Origin: an uncultured Bacteriovorax sp. | GTDB lineage: Bacteria; Bdellovibrionota; Bacteriovoracia; Bacteriovoracales; Bacteriovoracaceae | DNA: 14,434 nucleotides | NCBI GenBank assembly: GCA_943914745.1 | Contig: CALUDF010000036.1 | Coordinates: 1 to 14,434, forward strand | Direction of reading: 5' to 3' | Shown: piece by piece, positions 1 through 7,555 of the stretch | Numbering within the stretch: the stretch's first letter is position 1 | Layout: every line of letters begins with the position of its first letter | Notes under the pieces: model-generated | What the model saw: the letters and a program-made list of their open reading frames with translations, nothing else | The model's database searches: none | Told to the model about the DNA's origin: nothing | Translations under genes and position numbers: made by a program

Positions 1-597
1 CTTCATAACTACGATAATGTCAGAAGTGCGACCATTATTTTTATGGAAGACAAGGGGCTTGGTCTTTCTCAAAGAAAGATCACACTTTCAACTTCAGGAC
101 TAGTCCCGCAAATTGAGAAGATGTGGGACTTCCCACCGGTCAATATCGCTATTTCCCTGCATGCGGCCCATAACGATATTCGTTCGGAGCTTATGCCCAT
201 TAATAAAGCTTTTGACCTTCAAAGACTTTTTGAGGCCATCAGAAAAGTGCCTTTAAAAGCTTACCGTCGCATCACATATGAATACATCCTGATTGCTGAT
301 CTAAACGATCGCCAGGAAGACATCGACGGGCTTAGTGACTTATTGGAAAAGAGTAAATCAAAGATCAACATCATTCCTTATAATGATTTCCCGGACTCTA
401 AGTTTAAGCGTCCGAGTAACTCAAAGATCATCTGGTTTCAGGAAGAGCTTTTAAAGCGTGGTTTTGTTTGTACGACAAGAACCACAAAAGGCCAGGATAT
501 CCTGGCCGCTTGTGGACAACTTAAAAGTGAGTACGAAAAGCTGAATCTCTGGGATGTGAATAAATCAAAAGCCTTTGAGATGCAGTTTTCTAAATAA
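1..597 (+). CDS. rlmN: 23S rRNA (adenine-C2)-methyltransferase RlmN, C-terminal part
   Basis: RlmN is a radical-SAM enzyme that methylates C2 of A2503 in 23S rRNA and A37 in some tRNAs, in the cytoplasm. The reading frame is open from base 1, so the 5' end, with the radical-SAM CxxxCxxC cluster, lies outside the window; about 198 residues are visible. Family landmarks are the N-Y-D-N-V stretch at the very start, ITLSTSGLVP, NIAISLHAAHNDIRSELMPIN, RRITYEYILI, NIIPYNDFP, and near the end TTKGQDILAACGQL, whose Cys matches the methyl-carrying cysteine (Cys355 in E. coli). The related Cfr resistance enzyme is less likely because the motifs match housekeeping RlmN. The stop codon lies 2 nt from the stop of the convergent downstream gene. 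Identification is by family motifs only. Confidence 0.93.
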   Translation, partial: LHNYDNVRSATIIFMEDKGLGLSQRKITLSTSGLVPQIEKMWDFPPVNIAISLHAAHNDIRSELMPINKAFDLQRLFEAIRKVPLKAYRRITYEYILIADLNDRQEDIDGLSDLLEKSKSKINIIPYNDFPDSKFKRPSNSKIIWFQEELLKRGFVCTTRTTKGQDILAACGQLKSEYEKLNLWDVNKSKAFEMQFSK

Positions 598-611
598 GCC
601 TAGTGCTTATT
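593..611. repeat. 7-bp inverted repeat spanning both convergent stop codons
   Basis: AATAAGC (593-599) and GCTTATT (605-611) are perfect reverse complements around a 5-nt loop. The dyad contains the rlmN stop (595-597) and the stop of the minus-strand gene (602-600). Neither side is followed by a T-run, and only two of seven pairs are G-C, so a conventional intrinsic terminator is not supported; it could be a weak bidirectional 3'-end hairpin. Confidence 0.4.
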
Positions 612-941
612 GTCTGATTCCGAGCGATACAACCAAGGCTTTGGTGCTTCGATTGGCTCTTCTTTGACTTCAGGTTTTACGTCATAAACTTTCTTTTTTT
701 TGTCTTTTGCCAGAAAAGAAGAAGGCTCGCGGTCAGAAACTTCCTCCTCAGAAGCGATCTGACGGTCCATGTTGGCACCCGTTTCAACCTTGTAGTGATC
801 ACCAAATTCTGCCGTCTTCATCTCTTTAGAAGGAACAGCGTGCTTTTTAAAACTAACCTCTCCACCTTTATACTCAGCGGCCACGGCCAATGAGCTTACA
901 GCGAGAGCGAGAAGAGATAGTGAGATCATTTTTGTCTTCAT
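600..941 (-). CDS. small secreted or periplasmic protein, unknown function
   Basis: This predicted 113-residue protein is not recognised. Residues 1-22 form a typical Sec signal peptide (MKTKMISLSLLALAVSS, then an Ala-rich cleavage region), so export is likely. The mature part is short, highly charged and probably disordered, with a KKKK run and a C-terminal half rich in Lys, Glu and Pro. ATG at 941 is preferred because TAAGGAG (956-950) lies 8 nt upstream; a GTG at 950 would overlap that ribosome-binding site. The gene is divergent from sppA (165-bp intergenic region, no confident promoter found) and convergent with rlmN. No domain or catalytic motif is visible and no function is proposed. 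Confidence 0.72.
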   Translation of the reverse strand: MKTKMISLSLLALAVSSLAVAAEYKGGEVSFKKHAVPSKEMKTAEFGDHYKVETGANMDRQIASEEEVSDREPSSFLAKDKKKKVYDVKPEVKEEPIEAPKPWLYRSESDNKH

Positions 942-1106
942 ATCATTCACTCCTTACCGACCATATCGGATCAATCTACTCTTCGGTTTAATTCATGTAG
1001 AACTTGAGAGGTTTTGTCGGACTTTCTCGAAGTTTGTTTACGTGGGCCTATGTTTTTGAGACTATAGAAGGGATTTATTTTAGTTTGATCAAAAAATGGA
1101 GTTTTT

Positions 1107-2021
1107 GTGACCTCTTCTAAAAATACCAAGGCCTTATTTGGCATTTTTGCCATGGTTTTCGTCTTCTTTGTCATTTTAATCGTTTTTGCTTATTTCACGA
1201 TGAATGCTTTTAATGAGACTTCATTAGTCCAGAAAAAGTCCAATAGCGCCCGCATCGGTGTTGTCACTGTTGATGGGGTGATCATGGATTCAAAAGATAC
1301 GATTGAACTTTTACAGACAGCAGAAGAAGACAAGCAGCTTCAAGCAATCATTTTAAGAATTGATTCTCCTGGTGGTGCCGTTGGACCGACTCAGGAAATT
1401 TATGAAGAAATCCAGAGAATTGATAAGAAAAAACCAATCTATGCTTCTTTCGGAGGTATCGCTGCCAGTGGTGGATACTACCTTGGCTCGGCCACAAGAA
1501 AGATCTGGGCAAGCCCTGGAACATTGACTGGGTCAATCGGAGTTATCATGGAGTTTATGGATCTCTCCAAGCTTTATGAGTTTGCCAAAGTGAGCCCACA
1601 GACAGTGAAGGCCGGCCGCTATAAAGACGCAGGAAATCCAGCGCGAGCACTGACTCAAGAAGAATCGGACATGATGAATAAACTCATCGCTGGAGTTCAC
1701 AAGCAATTCATTGGCGACATCTTAAAGCGCAGAGCTGACAAAATCAAAGGTGACATCAATGAACACGCTCAGGGACAGATTTTCTCTGGCGAAGAGGCCA
1801 AGAATTTAGGGCTTGTGGATGAGATGGGAAGTTTATGGACGGCGGGAAGGTCAATTCATGCGGAACTAAAACTTAAAGATGAGTTCGCCCTGAAATTCAT
1901 TGAGAAGAAAAAGAAAGTAAACTTCTTTGACCTGATGGGGTCACTGGAAGAGAGCATCAGCAGATTGAATTTAAGCTCACTAACAAGTATGGATCAGTCT
2001 CCGCGTTTAATGTTTAAATAG
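1107..2021 (+). CDS. sppA: signal peptide peptidase SppA, short form (family S49)
   Basis: SppA is a membrane-anchored serine peptidase of the inner membrane that degrades cleaved signal peptides on the outer face. The 304-residue length fits the short, single-domain form. Residues 9-33 form one membrane anchor. The core shows ILRIDSPGG (82-90), GGIAASGGYY with candidate nucleophile Ser121, and RYKDAGNP with candidate general base Lys173. The 52-residue Ser-to-Lys spacing equals that of Bacillus SppA (S147/K199). The start is GTG at 1107, with GGAG 5 nt upstream. It is the first gene of a tight plus-strand operon and lapB begins 7 nt after its stop. Function of the family is established; the specific substrate here is unknown. 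Confidence 0.92.
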   Translation: MTSSKNTKALFGIFAMVFVFFVILIVFAYFTMNAFNETSLVQKKSNSARIGVVTVDGVIMDSKDTIELLQTAEEDKQLQAIILRIDSPGGAVGPTQEIYEEIQRIDKKKPIYASFGGIAASGGYYLGSATRKIWASPGTLTGSIGVIMEFMDLSKLYEFAKVSPQTVKAGRYKDAGNPARALTQEESDMMNKLIAGVHKQFIGDILKRRADKIKGDINEHAQGQIFSGEEAKNLGLVDEMGSLWTAGRSIHAELKLKDEFALKFIEKKKKVNFFDLMGSLEESISRLNLSSLTSMDQSPRLMFK

Positions 2022-2028
2022 GTTTTTA

Positions 2029-3261
2029 ATGGAAGCAATTCTCCCTTGGATACAAGAGCATTTATTGGCAGTGGTGGCGGTTTTAATCACCATTGTTCTC
2101 GTTTATCATTACCTGATTGAAAAAGAGACGGGAGCAAAACTATCAAAGCGCTATAGAAACTCGATTTTTGAAGCACAATCAAAGATCTTTTTGAATGCAA
2201 CCCAGTACCTGATTTCTGGGAATAAAGACCTGGCAATTAAAGAGTTCCTGAGCGCCGTGGACATTAACCGCGAGACGATTGAGACTTATTTTGCGCTTGG
2301 AGGTCTCTTTAGAAGTAATGGCGAAATTGAAAAGGCTATCAGCATCCACCGCTCACTTATTGCCCGTGAAAACATTTCTGAATCTCACCGGCTGCGCGCC
2401 TTAAAAGAGCTGGCGCTTGATTTTGATAAAGGTGGCTTTATCGACAAGGCGATTGAAACATACCGCGATGTTTTAAAAATTAACCGCGACCAGTTTGAAG
2501 TCATCCAGGCCCTTTGCCGTATCTATGAAGATATAGAAGATTGGGACCAGGCCTACAATTACCGCATTATGCTCTCTAAAGTCGGACACAATAACCAGGC
2601 CGAGACGATCTCTCACATCCTAGTTCAAAAGGCCAAGCAGTACTTTGAAAAAGGTGATTTTAAAAAATGTGAAGAAGACCTGGAAGATGCTTTTAGGTTT
2701 GCTCCAAGTGTGTCGGCAAAAATCCTGCGCTTAAAGCTTTTTTTAGTCAGCGGAGACCTAGAGCAGGCAAAATTTCTTTTATTGGAGATTTTAAAGGAGC
2801 ATCCGATGTATGCGTCTTTTGTCTTTGTCTCAATTGGCGAAGATTTTAAGACGAATAATGAAGTACTGAAAAAAGACTACCAGGCCCGTCTGGAAGTTTT
2901 AAGAAAATACTTCCTGGATTTGGACGATAAGGATCTTACGACTTCTGCCTCTGTCGTTCTTTCTAAGGTTCGTCTTTTAAAAGAAGCAGGGATGATCAAC
3001 GAAGCCTTTGAGCTTTTAAAAGGCTGGATGGATTTGAATAAGAATTCATCAGAAGTGATGAAGGTGGAATACATTAAACTTTTAATTGAGCTGCAAAAGA
3101 AAGATGAAGCTCTCACTCAGACTAGGGGACTTCTTGATAATCTTCACCAGACGTTGGCAAAACACTACTGCCGTCAGTGTGGATACAATTCAGACAGCCT
3201 GTTTTGGAGATGCCCTCAGTGCCACGAGTGGGAGACGATCCAATTTAGATGGAAGGTATGA
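2029..3261 (+). CDS. lapB: LapB/YciM-type TPR protein with C-terminal rubredoxin-like zinc domain
   Basis: In E. coli, LapB is an inner-membrane protein that presents LpxC, the first committed enzyme of lipid A synthesis, to the protease FtsH and so limits LPS production. The 410-residue protein has the same plan: an N-terminal membrane segment (about residues 8-28), a long array of TPR-like helical hairpins (about 50-370; for example ETYFALGGLFRSNGEIEKAI) and a terminal zinc domain with Cys381, Cys384, Cys395 and Cys398 (CRQCG...CPQCHEW). The four cysteines followed by a Trp match the LapB rubredoxin-like tail, which separates it from generic TPR proteins. The stop (TGA 3259-3261) overlaps the next start. 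Involvement in LpxC control here is inferred from the family. Confidence 0.88.
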   Translation: MEAILPWIQEHLLAVVAVLITIVLVYHYLIEKETGAKLSKRYRNSIFEAQSKIFLNATQYLISGNKDLAIKEFLSAVDINRETIETYFALGGLFRSNGEIEKAISIHRSLIARENISESHRLRALKELALDFDKGGFIDKAIETYRDVLKINRDQFEVIQALCRIYEDIEDWDQAYNYRIMLSKVGHNNQAETISHILVQKAKQYFEKGDFKKCEEDLEDAFRFAPSVSAKILRLKLFLVSGDLEQAKFLLLEILKEHPMYASFVFVSIGEDFKTNNEVLKKDYQARLEVLRKYFLDLDDKDLTTSASVVLSKVRLLKEAGMINEAFELLKGWMDLNKNSSEVMKVEYIKLLIELQKKDEALTQTRGLLDNLHQTLAKHYCRQCGYNSDSLFWRCPQCHEWETIQFRWKV

Positions 3262-3701
3262 TGTCTAAGGCAATTTTAAGCATGATGCTTATTTTGAGTT
3301 TTAATCTCGCTGCCCAAACGGCCGCTCCCGCATCCATGACTAAGAAACTAGTCGGAATTAAATATTTTAACCAGATGATGGGTAACGTTCACCAAAACGC
3401 TTCTCGCTACTCGCAGGTCTTGACGACGATTAGCTGCAATCACCCGGTAAAAGTCATGAAAGAGACTTCTAAAGATGGGAAAGAGTTTCTTTTATACGGG
3501 GACAATAATTGGAATTCCGTGGTCGTGGGCCCTTATGATGGCTTCATCATGAGCGAGTATCTAAGCGACAAAAAAAATGTCTGCTTTGAAGAGGAGTACT
3601 CAAAGTTTTTTGATGGACTCGAACTCGATATCAATGACCTTTATTACTGGGCGAGACTGTATGACCAATACGTCCAGGGGAAATCAAAGGTGCGCCAATG
3701 A
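3261..3701 (+). CDS. secreted protein with a probable SH3-like domain
   Basis: The family is not recognised. The protein of about 146 residues begins with a signal peptide (1-19, cleavage near AAQT). Residues 48-104 have the pattern of a bacterial SH3-like domain: an S-x-V-L opening, alternating hydrophobics, then NWNSVVVGPYDGFIMSEYL, which resembles the usual W-x-x-V...G-[WF]-[IV]...YL ending. Such domains often bind peptidoglycan or proteins, but that is inference. Cys59 and Cys108 could form a disulfide in the periplasm. Start choice: GGAAGG (3251-3256) favours ATG 3261, giving a one-base overlap with the lapB stop; ATG 3258 or 3249 are alternatives. Its own stop overlaps the next start as ATGA, so it is probably translationally coupled on both sides. 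Confidence 0.75.
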   Translation: MSKAILSMMLILSFNLAAQTAAPASMTKKLVGIKYFNQMMGNVHQNASRYSQVLTTISCNHPVKVMKETSKDGKEFLLYGDNNWNSVVVGPYDGFIMSEYLSDKKNVCFEEEYSKFFDGLELDINDLYYWARLYDQYVQGKSKVRQ

Positions 3702-4615
3702 AATCACTTATTCTTTTATCTTTCTTAGCCTCATTCCCCCTTTACTCAGCACAAGAGCATGGGGCAGCTAAAAAAGAAGAGGCCCCTGCGCCCGCCGCCA
3801 CCAAAGAAGGCGAAGTCTCTAAAGAAATACTGGATTTTAATTCTATTAAGGACCTGATTAAAAAAGATGGGCTGGAAGGCGAGTTAAAGAAGAAAGAAGA
3901 AGAAAAGCGCGTGTTTTTGGATAAGAAAAAACGCGATGATATGAAACGCTATAATGTCCCTGGGCAAGAGGACTTCTGGAATATGTTTTCTGAGTTGTGG
4001 TTGGTGAAGAATGCGACCATTTTAAAGTGGGACTTCCATAAGCCAGAATACGATCTGGAAAAATCGTTTATCGAGCTCTTGGAAAAACAGGGCATCTATG
4101 AGAAGAAGATTAAAATTCTCCTAGTTGATTCAACCGAAGTCATTCATGCGGCATTGCCGAGCAACGATAAAGAGTACATTTTTGTCTTGTCCCAGCCTTT
4201 CATCAGGATTTTAGATCTCTCAAAAGTAGAAATCTCACTGATTCTCTTTGAGGATTTCCTAAGGGCCAGAAGAGGGTATTTCAAAAACTACGTGCAATCA
4301 AAAGAGTTAGAGGCCTTTTTAGGATCAAATTTTAATGGGAAGCCTTTTAATAAAAAACTCATTGATGAGCATTTAAAAAAGTACAATACGCTTCTTTTGG
4401 AAAAAGGCTTCAGTTTCCAGGAGCAGTTTGAAGTGACCACAGAAATGGATGGCCTTTTAAAAAGCGACCTGAAGATGTGGAACACTTACCTGACCCTGTT
4501 GGAGAAAATCGATAATTTGACCAAGGGGAACGCTCTTTATAAAAAGTATGCCCAGATTTATCCTTCGCCGGAATTACAACTCAATTGGCTTAGACCGAAA
4601 CCAAGTCGATTCTGA
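3698..4615 (+). CDS. secreted protein resembling an M48 metallopeptidase with lost zinc site
   Basis: This 305-residue exported protein has a signal peptide at 1-18, a charged Lys/Glu/Ala linker (about 22-90), then a globular part. Residues 138-176 read like the lead-in of M48 peptidases (BepA/Oma1/HtpX type): I-L-L-V-D-S-T-E-V, then A-A-L-P, then YIFVLSQPFIRIL. Where the HExxH zinc motif is expected there is F184-E185-D186-F187-L188, so the Glu position is kept but both His are lost. Residues 244-254 (FEVTTEMDGLL) sit where M48 carries the ExEAD motif with the third ligand. The best reading is a catalytically dead M48-like protein acting as a binding partner or chaperone. This rests on pattern matching; a chance resemblance in an unrelated envelope protein remains possible. 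It is coupled to both neighbours (ATGA at 3698-3701, TGATG at 4613-4617). Confidence 0.8.
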   Translation: MKSLILLSFLASFPLYSAQEHGAAKKEEAPAPAATKEGEVSKEILDFNSIKDLIKKDGLEGELKKKEEEKRVFLDKKKRDDMKRYNVPGQEDFWNMFSELWLVKNATILKWDFHKPEYDLEKSFIELLEKQGIYEKKIKILLVDSTEVIHAALPSNDKEYIFVLSQPFIRILDLSKVEISLILFEDFLRARRGYFKNYVQSKELEAFLGSNFNGKPFNKKLIDEHLKKYNTLLLEKGFSFQEQFEVTTEMDGLLKSDLKMWNTYLTLLEKIDNLTKGNALYKKYAQIYPSPELQLNWLRPKPSRF

Positions 4616-5481
4616 TGAAAGAGACGCTGACCCATTACTACGAAGAGACTCTGCGCTTTTTTCGCTCGCCCTTAGGTCGACAGATGGCGATCTACTTTTT
4701 TTTCTACGCCTTCTTGTGGGGCTTTCACTTAATTTTAATATCCCTCGTGTCCTATTTTCATTTGCTCCTAAATCATAACATCAGAACCATCGGTGACTGG
4801 ATCAGCGATAGGGGATGGACTCTCATCATCATCTCTAAAATGGTGGTGTTCTATTTAACAATGCTCTTCGTGAACCTAAAGACCAAAAAAATCTTTTCGC
4901 TCAAGAGCTATTTTCGCAATAGCACTCAGACGCCAAGGCTTGAGATTTTTGTCGCTCTCTTCTTTCTCCTCATAGGACTCATGGGAATCGGGGAGATGAG
5001 AATCAATAGAACGATGATTGTCGAAATTGAGCGCCTGGTTCTCTCGATTGCCGGGACTTTCATTTTTTTTGCTGTCGATTATGTCTTACTGGTTATTCTC
5101 GATGTTTTTTATCCGGTTCGCGAAGAGAGGGCCCGGCTAAAGAGGATTTTTTTATTTCCACTGCTATTTTATTTTTTTACAGCGGCCACTTTTGTTTACG
5201 AGCAGACGATCACTTTCAAACTATATCCGCTTTTTTTCCTTTTGATGTATTCAGGGGAGTGGAGAAGGAAAAACTGGACGCTTCCGGCGTTGTTTCTAAT
5301 CGCTTTTATCATTCCAGCTTTTTCTCTCATGAGCCTCGATCCGGTGTGGGGGGAGATGTATTCGCCTTTTTCCCCAGGAAGAAAAGTTGGGTGGATTTCA
5401 TTTCTCATCCTGGTGTCATTTGCCATCGGATACCTTCAATACACTCTGAAAAACAAACCAGAGTATATCTATCGGGATTAG
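4615..5481 (+). CDS. polytopic inner-membrane protein, unknown function
   Basis: This 288-residue protein is not recognised. Hydrophobic segments lie near residues 24-48, 68-87, 110-126, 141-166, 178-194, 222-238 and 257-274, so about seven membrane spans, with a possible extra one near 200-212. Connecting loops are short; a basic loop around 168-177 (VREERARLKR) probably faces the cytoplasm. There is no signal peptide, nucleotide-binding motif or obvious catalytic signature. Its start ATG overlaps the stop of the preceding gene (TGATG), making it the last member of the sppA-lapB operon, and 86 nt separate it from tolQ. Its context suggests work with the exported proteins or LapB at the inner membrane, but this is inference only. 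Confidence 0.78.
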   Translation: MKETLTHYYEETLRFFRSPLGRQMAIYFFFYAFLWGFHLILISLVSYFHLLLNHNIRTIGDWISDRGWTLIIISKMVVFYLTMLFVNLKTKKIFSLKSYFRNSTQTPRLEIFVALFFLLIGLMGIGEMRINRTMIVEIERLVLSIAGTFIFFAVDYVLLVILDVFYPVREERARLKRIFLFPLLFYFFTAATFVYEQTITFKLYPLFFLLMYSGEWRRKNWTLPALFLIAFIIPAFSLMSLDPVWGEMYSPFSPGRKVGWISFLILVSFAIGYLQYTLKNKPEYIYRD

Positions 5482-5491
5482 ACGATTTAGC

Positions 5492-5538
5492 TTAATAATT
5501 TAAGAAAAATTGTCTATGATATTAAGGCATAAAATAAT
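5492..5538 (+). promoter_or_regulatory. possible sigma-70-type promoter(s) for the tol genes
   Basis: The 86-bp gap before tolQ holds two weak candidates: TTAATA (5492-5497) with TATGAT (5515-5520), spacing 17; and TTGTCT (5510-5515) with AATAAT (5533-5538), spacing 17. The -10 boxes are good and the -35 boxes poor. The region is AT-rich, so chance matches are likely and read-through from upstream is equally plausible. Confidence 0.35.
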
Positions 5539-5567
5539 TCTTTATTTTTCATCAGGAGTCACAGACT

Positions 5568-6263
5568 GTGGAAGGCGCAAAATTAGATATTCTCAATATT
5601 ATCTGGCATTCGGGAATCGTGGTAAAAATCGTTTTAGGACTTTTAATCGCGGCTTCGGTTTATTCCTGGGCCATCATTTTAAAGAAGAAGAAACTCTTCA
5701 GCGAAGTTGAAGAAAATAACAAACGTTTTTATGAAATTTATCAGAACTCAGAAAACTTAAAAGACATCATGATCAAATCAGAGATGCTTCCGTTTTCTCC
5801 GTATAAGGCCCTTTACACAAACGGTTACAAAGAACTGGTCAAAATGAAAGAGGCTTACTCTGGTCAACACCAAAGCGGCTTGGCTTTTCACTTCCAAAAT
5901 TTTGGGATGGGAGTGCTGGAGCGCGGGTTGAAAAAAGGTGCCAATGAAACTAACGATGAATTAAGTAAACTTCTTCCGACTCTTGCTTCAATCGGGTCGG
6001 TCACTCCTTTCGTCGGATTATTTGGAACGGTTTGGGGGATTATTGATGCGTTTGCTGGTCTTGCCACTGGCGGTGGGTCTATCGATGCGGTTGCCCCTGG
6101 TATCGCTGAAGCCCTCGTTGCCACAGCGGTAGGTCTTGCGGCGGCGATTCCTGCGGTTTGGTTCTACAACCACTTCAATAGCGTAAATGAGAAGATGAAC
6201 TCGGAAATGGAGAGTTTCGGACAGGATTTCATTAACGTCGTTGAGCGTTCAGTAATCGAATAG
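5568..6263 (+). CDS. tolQ: TolQ-like proton-channel subunit (MotA/TolQ/ExbB family)
   Basis: TolQ forms, with TolR, the proton-driven motor in the inner membrane that energises TolA. The 231-residue protein has three membrane segments: about 16-38, 136-160 and 178-200. The signature region reads TPFVGLFGTVWGIIDAF and later APGIAEALVATAVGLAAAIPAV. Thr154 and Thr186 match the channel threonines T145 and T178 of E. coli TolQ. The start is GTG at 5568, with AGGAG (5554-5558) 9 nt upstream. The tolR start follows the stop by 13 nt. ExbB is the main alternative; the following TolR, TolA/TonB-like and TolB genes make TolQ the better name. Confidence 0.93.
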   Translation: MEGAKLDILNIIWHSGIVVKIVLGLLIAASVYSWAIILKKKKLFSEVEENNKRFYEIYQNSENLKDIMIKSEMLPFSPYKALYTNGYKELVKMKEAYSGQHQSGLAFHFQNFGMGVLERGLKKGANETNDELSKLLPTLASIGSVTPFVGLFGTVWGIIDAFAGLATGGGSIDAVAPGIAEALVATAVGLAAAIPAVWFYNHFNSVNEKMNSEMESFGQDFINVVERSVIE

Positions 6264-6276
6264 AGCGGAGTGGATT

Positions 6277-6693
6277 ATGGGATTTAGTACAGGGAAAAAG
6301 AAAGGCGCCATCTCCGATATCAACGTCACGCCCCTCGTTGACGTCATGCTCGTTCTTTTAGTTATCTTCATGGTGACCGCTCCTCTTATGTTAAACGGAA
6401 TCAAGCTCGATCTTCCGAAAACAAAAGAAGTCAACCCGGTTAACTTGAATGCAACCCAGGTTATTCTCTCAATCAGTAAGTCCGAGGAATTCTTCCTGGG
6501 AAAAGATAAAATGCTATTGGGTGAGTTGATCCCTGAAATTCAAAAACAATTTAAGGCCAATAATACGGACACTGTTTTCTTGCGCGCGGACTTTGCACTG
6601 GCGTATGGAAAAGTAGCAAGACTTATGTCGCATTTAAAGCGAGGCGGAATCCAGAAGATTGCGCTCGTTACAATTACAGAAGATAAAAAATAA
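6277..6693 (+). CDS. tolR: TolR-like motor subunit (ExbD/TolR family)
   Basis: TolR pairs with TolQ and couples proton flow to TolA. The 138-residue protein has a short cytoplasmic N-terminus, one membrane helix (about 18-38) and a periplasmic domain. The family motif NVTPLVDVMLVLLVIFMV is intact, and Asp22 corresponds to the proton-carrying Asp23 of E. coli TolR. The periplasmic part ends with the usual ARLMSHLKRGGIQKIALVT pattern. ATG 6277 follows GGAG (6267-6270) by 6 nt. tolA begins 2 nt after the stop. ExbD is the alternative name, and neighbour tolB favours TolR. Confidence 0.93.
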   Translation: MGFSTGKKKGAISDINVTPLVDVMLVLLVIFMVTAPLMLNGIKLDLPKTKEVNPVNLNATQVILSISKSEEFFLGKDKMLLGELIPEIQKQFKANNTDTVFLRADFALAYGKVARLMSHLKRGGIQKIALVTITEDKK

Positions 6694-6695
6694 AA

Positions 6696-7547
6696 ATGAG
6701 AGTCTTTCAAACTCCAAAATTCAATCATCCTGGGTTTAGTTTCTTTTTAAGACGCTCAACCTATGTGCACGCGGCTTTAATTGCTTCGACTCTTATCGGA
6801 GGAAAGATCGCGTTTGATTTTAATCGCGCTGAAAGAGAAAAAAACCTGGAACTCATCCAGGCCACTGTCCGCGTGGACATGGTGGCAATGCCCACTCACA
6901 CTTTGAATGAGCTAAAAAATCTCTCAAGCGGAGTGGAAGAGGCTAAACGCGAAGAAAAAGCTCCCGAAGTCGAAAAGCCAGCGGCCAAAGAAGAGCCAAA
7001 ACCAGAACCAAAAGAAGAGGTGAAGGTTGCTGAATCACCAGATTCAGGGCCCACGTTTGAAGAAGCGAAGGCAGCACAGAAGAGAAAAGATTTCTTAAGC
7101 AAGCTTAAGACAATCGGAAACAAAAAGGTTGAATCGACTGGAAACCAGAAGGCCGAAAAAGGGCTTTATGGAGAAAAGGAGACAGCACTTAAAGACTTAG
7201 TTCTCTCTGGCAACAAACTCTCAAAAGGGACTGCGATGTATGGAGATGGAGGGGCCGCTGAAATGACGGCTTTTCAAGCCTATGCTTCAAGACTTCCTGA
7301 TCTTGTGCGTCCGCACTGGAAGCTTCCAAGTTTCTTAATGGATAAAAATTTAAAGGCCCGCGTTCGCGTCTGGCTCAACATGAGCGGAGAAGTGACCCGG
7401 GCCGTTGTCTATCAATCAAGTGGAGACGGCGAGTTCGACCAAAGGGCCGTTGAAGCAGTCAAATCTGCAGCTCCATTTCCAGCTCTCAAAGATGAGTTTG
7501 GTAAAAGAGCAATGAACGGCGATATATTGTTAGGTTTTCCTTTATAA
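6696..7547 (+). CDS. tolA: TolA/TonB-like energy-transducing protein
   Basis: This 283-residue protein should carry motor force from TolQR across the periplasm. Its plan is a short cytoplasmic start, one membrane helix (about 22-38), a flexible Lys/Glu/Pro-rich linker (about 80-135, with repeated EEPKPEPKEE-like units) and a C-terminal TonB/TolA domain (about 195-283; ARVRVWLNMSGEVTRAVVY, then DQRAVEAVKSAAPFPAL). The helix contains S-x-x-x-H (Ser21, His25), the pair needed for coupling in TonB and TolA. The ribosome-binding site is weak, and only 2 nt separate it from tolR, suggesting coupled translation. The C-terminal domain is more TonB-like in sequence; the TolA name rests on the tolQR-tolB context. 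The linker is much shorter than in E. coli TolA (421 aa). Confidence 0.85.
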   Translation: MRVFQTPKFNHPGFSFFLRRSTYVHAALIASTLIGGKIAFDFNRAEREKNLELIQATVRVDMVAMPTHTLNELKNLSSGVEEAKREEKAPEVEKPAAKEEPKPEPKEEVKVAESPDSGPTFEEAKAAQKRKDFLSKLKTIGNKKVESTGNQKAEKGLYGEKETALKDLVLSGNKLSKGTAMYGDGGAAEMTAFQAYASRLPDLVRPHWKLPSFLMDKNLKARVRVWLNMSGEVTRAVVYQSSGDGEFDQRAVEAVKSAAPFPALKDEFGKRAMNGDILLGFPL

Positions 7548-7555
7548 GAGGTTTT

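Noticed and set aside
1004..1084. Several TTGAGA- and TATAGA-like boxes upstream of sppA
   Set aside because: None has a partner box at acceptable spacing, so no promoter is called.
971..1174. 67-codon minus-strand open frame between the small secreted gene and sppA
   Set aside because: It overlaps the start and membrane anchor of sppA on the opposite strand, has no ribosome-binding site I can support, and its product has no recognisable features; probably a shadow of sppA.
4548..4778. 76-codon plus-strand open frame crossing two gene ends
   Set aside because: It lies in another frame across the junction of two well-supported coupled genes and its composition is that of an off-frame translation.
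6950..7030. Lys/Glu/Pro-rich repetitive coding stretch in tolA as a DNA repeat
   Set aside because: It is the usual low-complexity periplasmic linker of TolA/TonB proteins, with no exact tandem repeat at DNA level.
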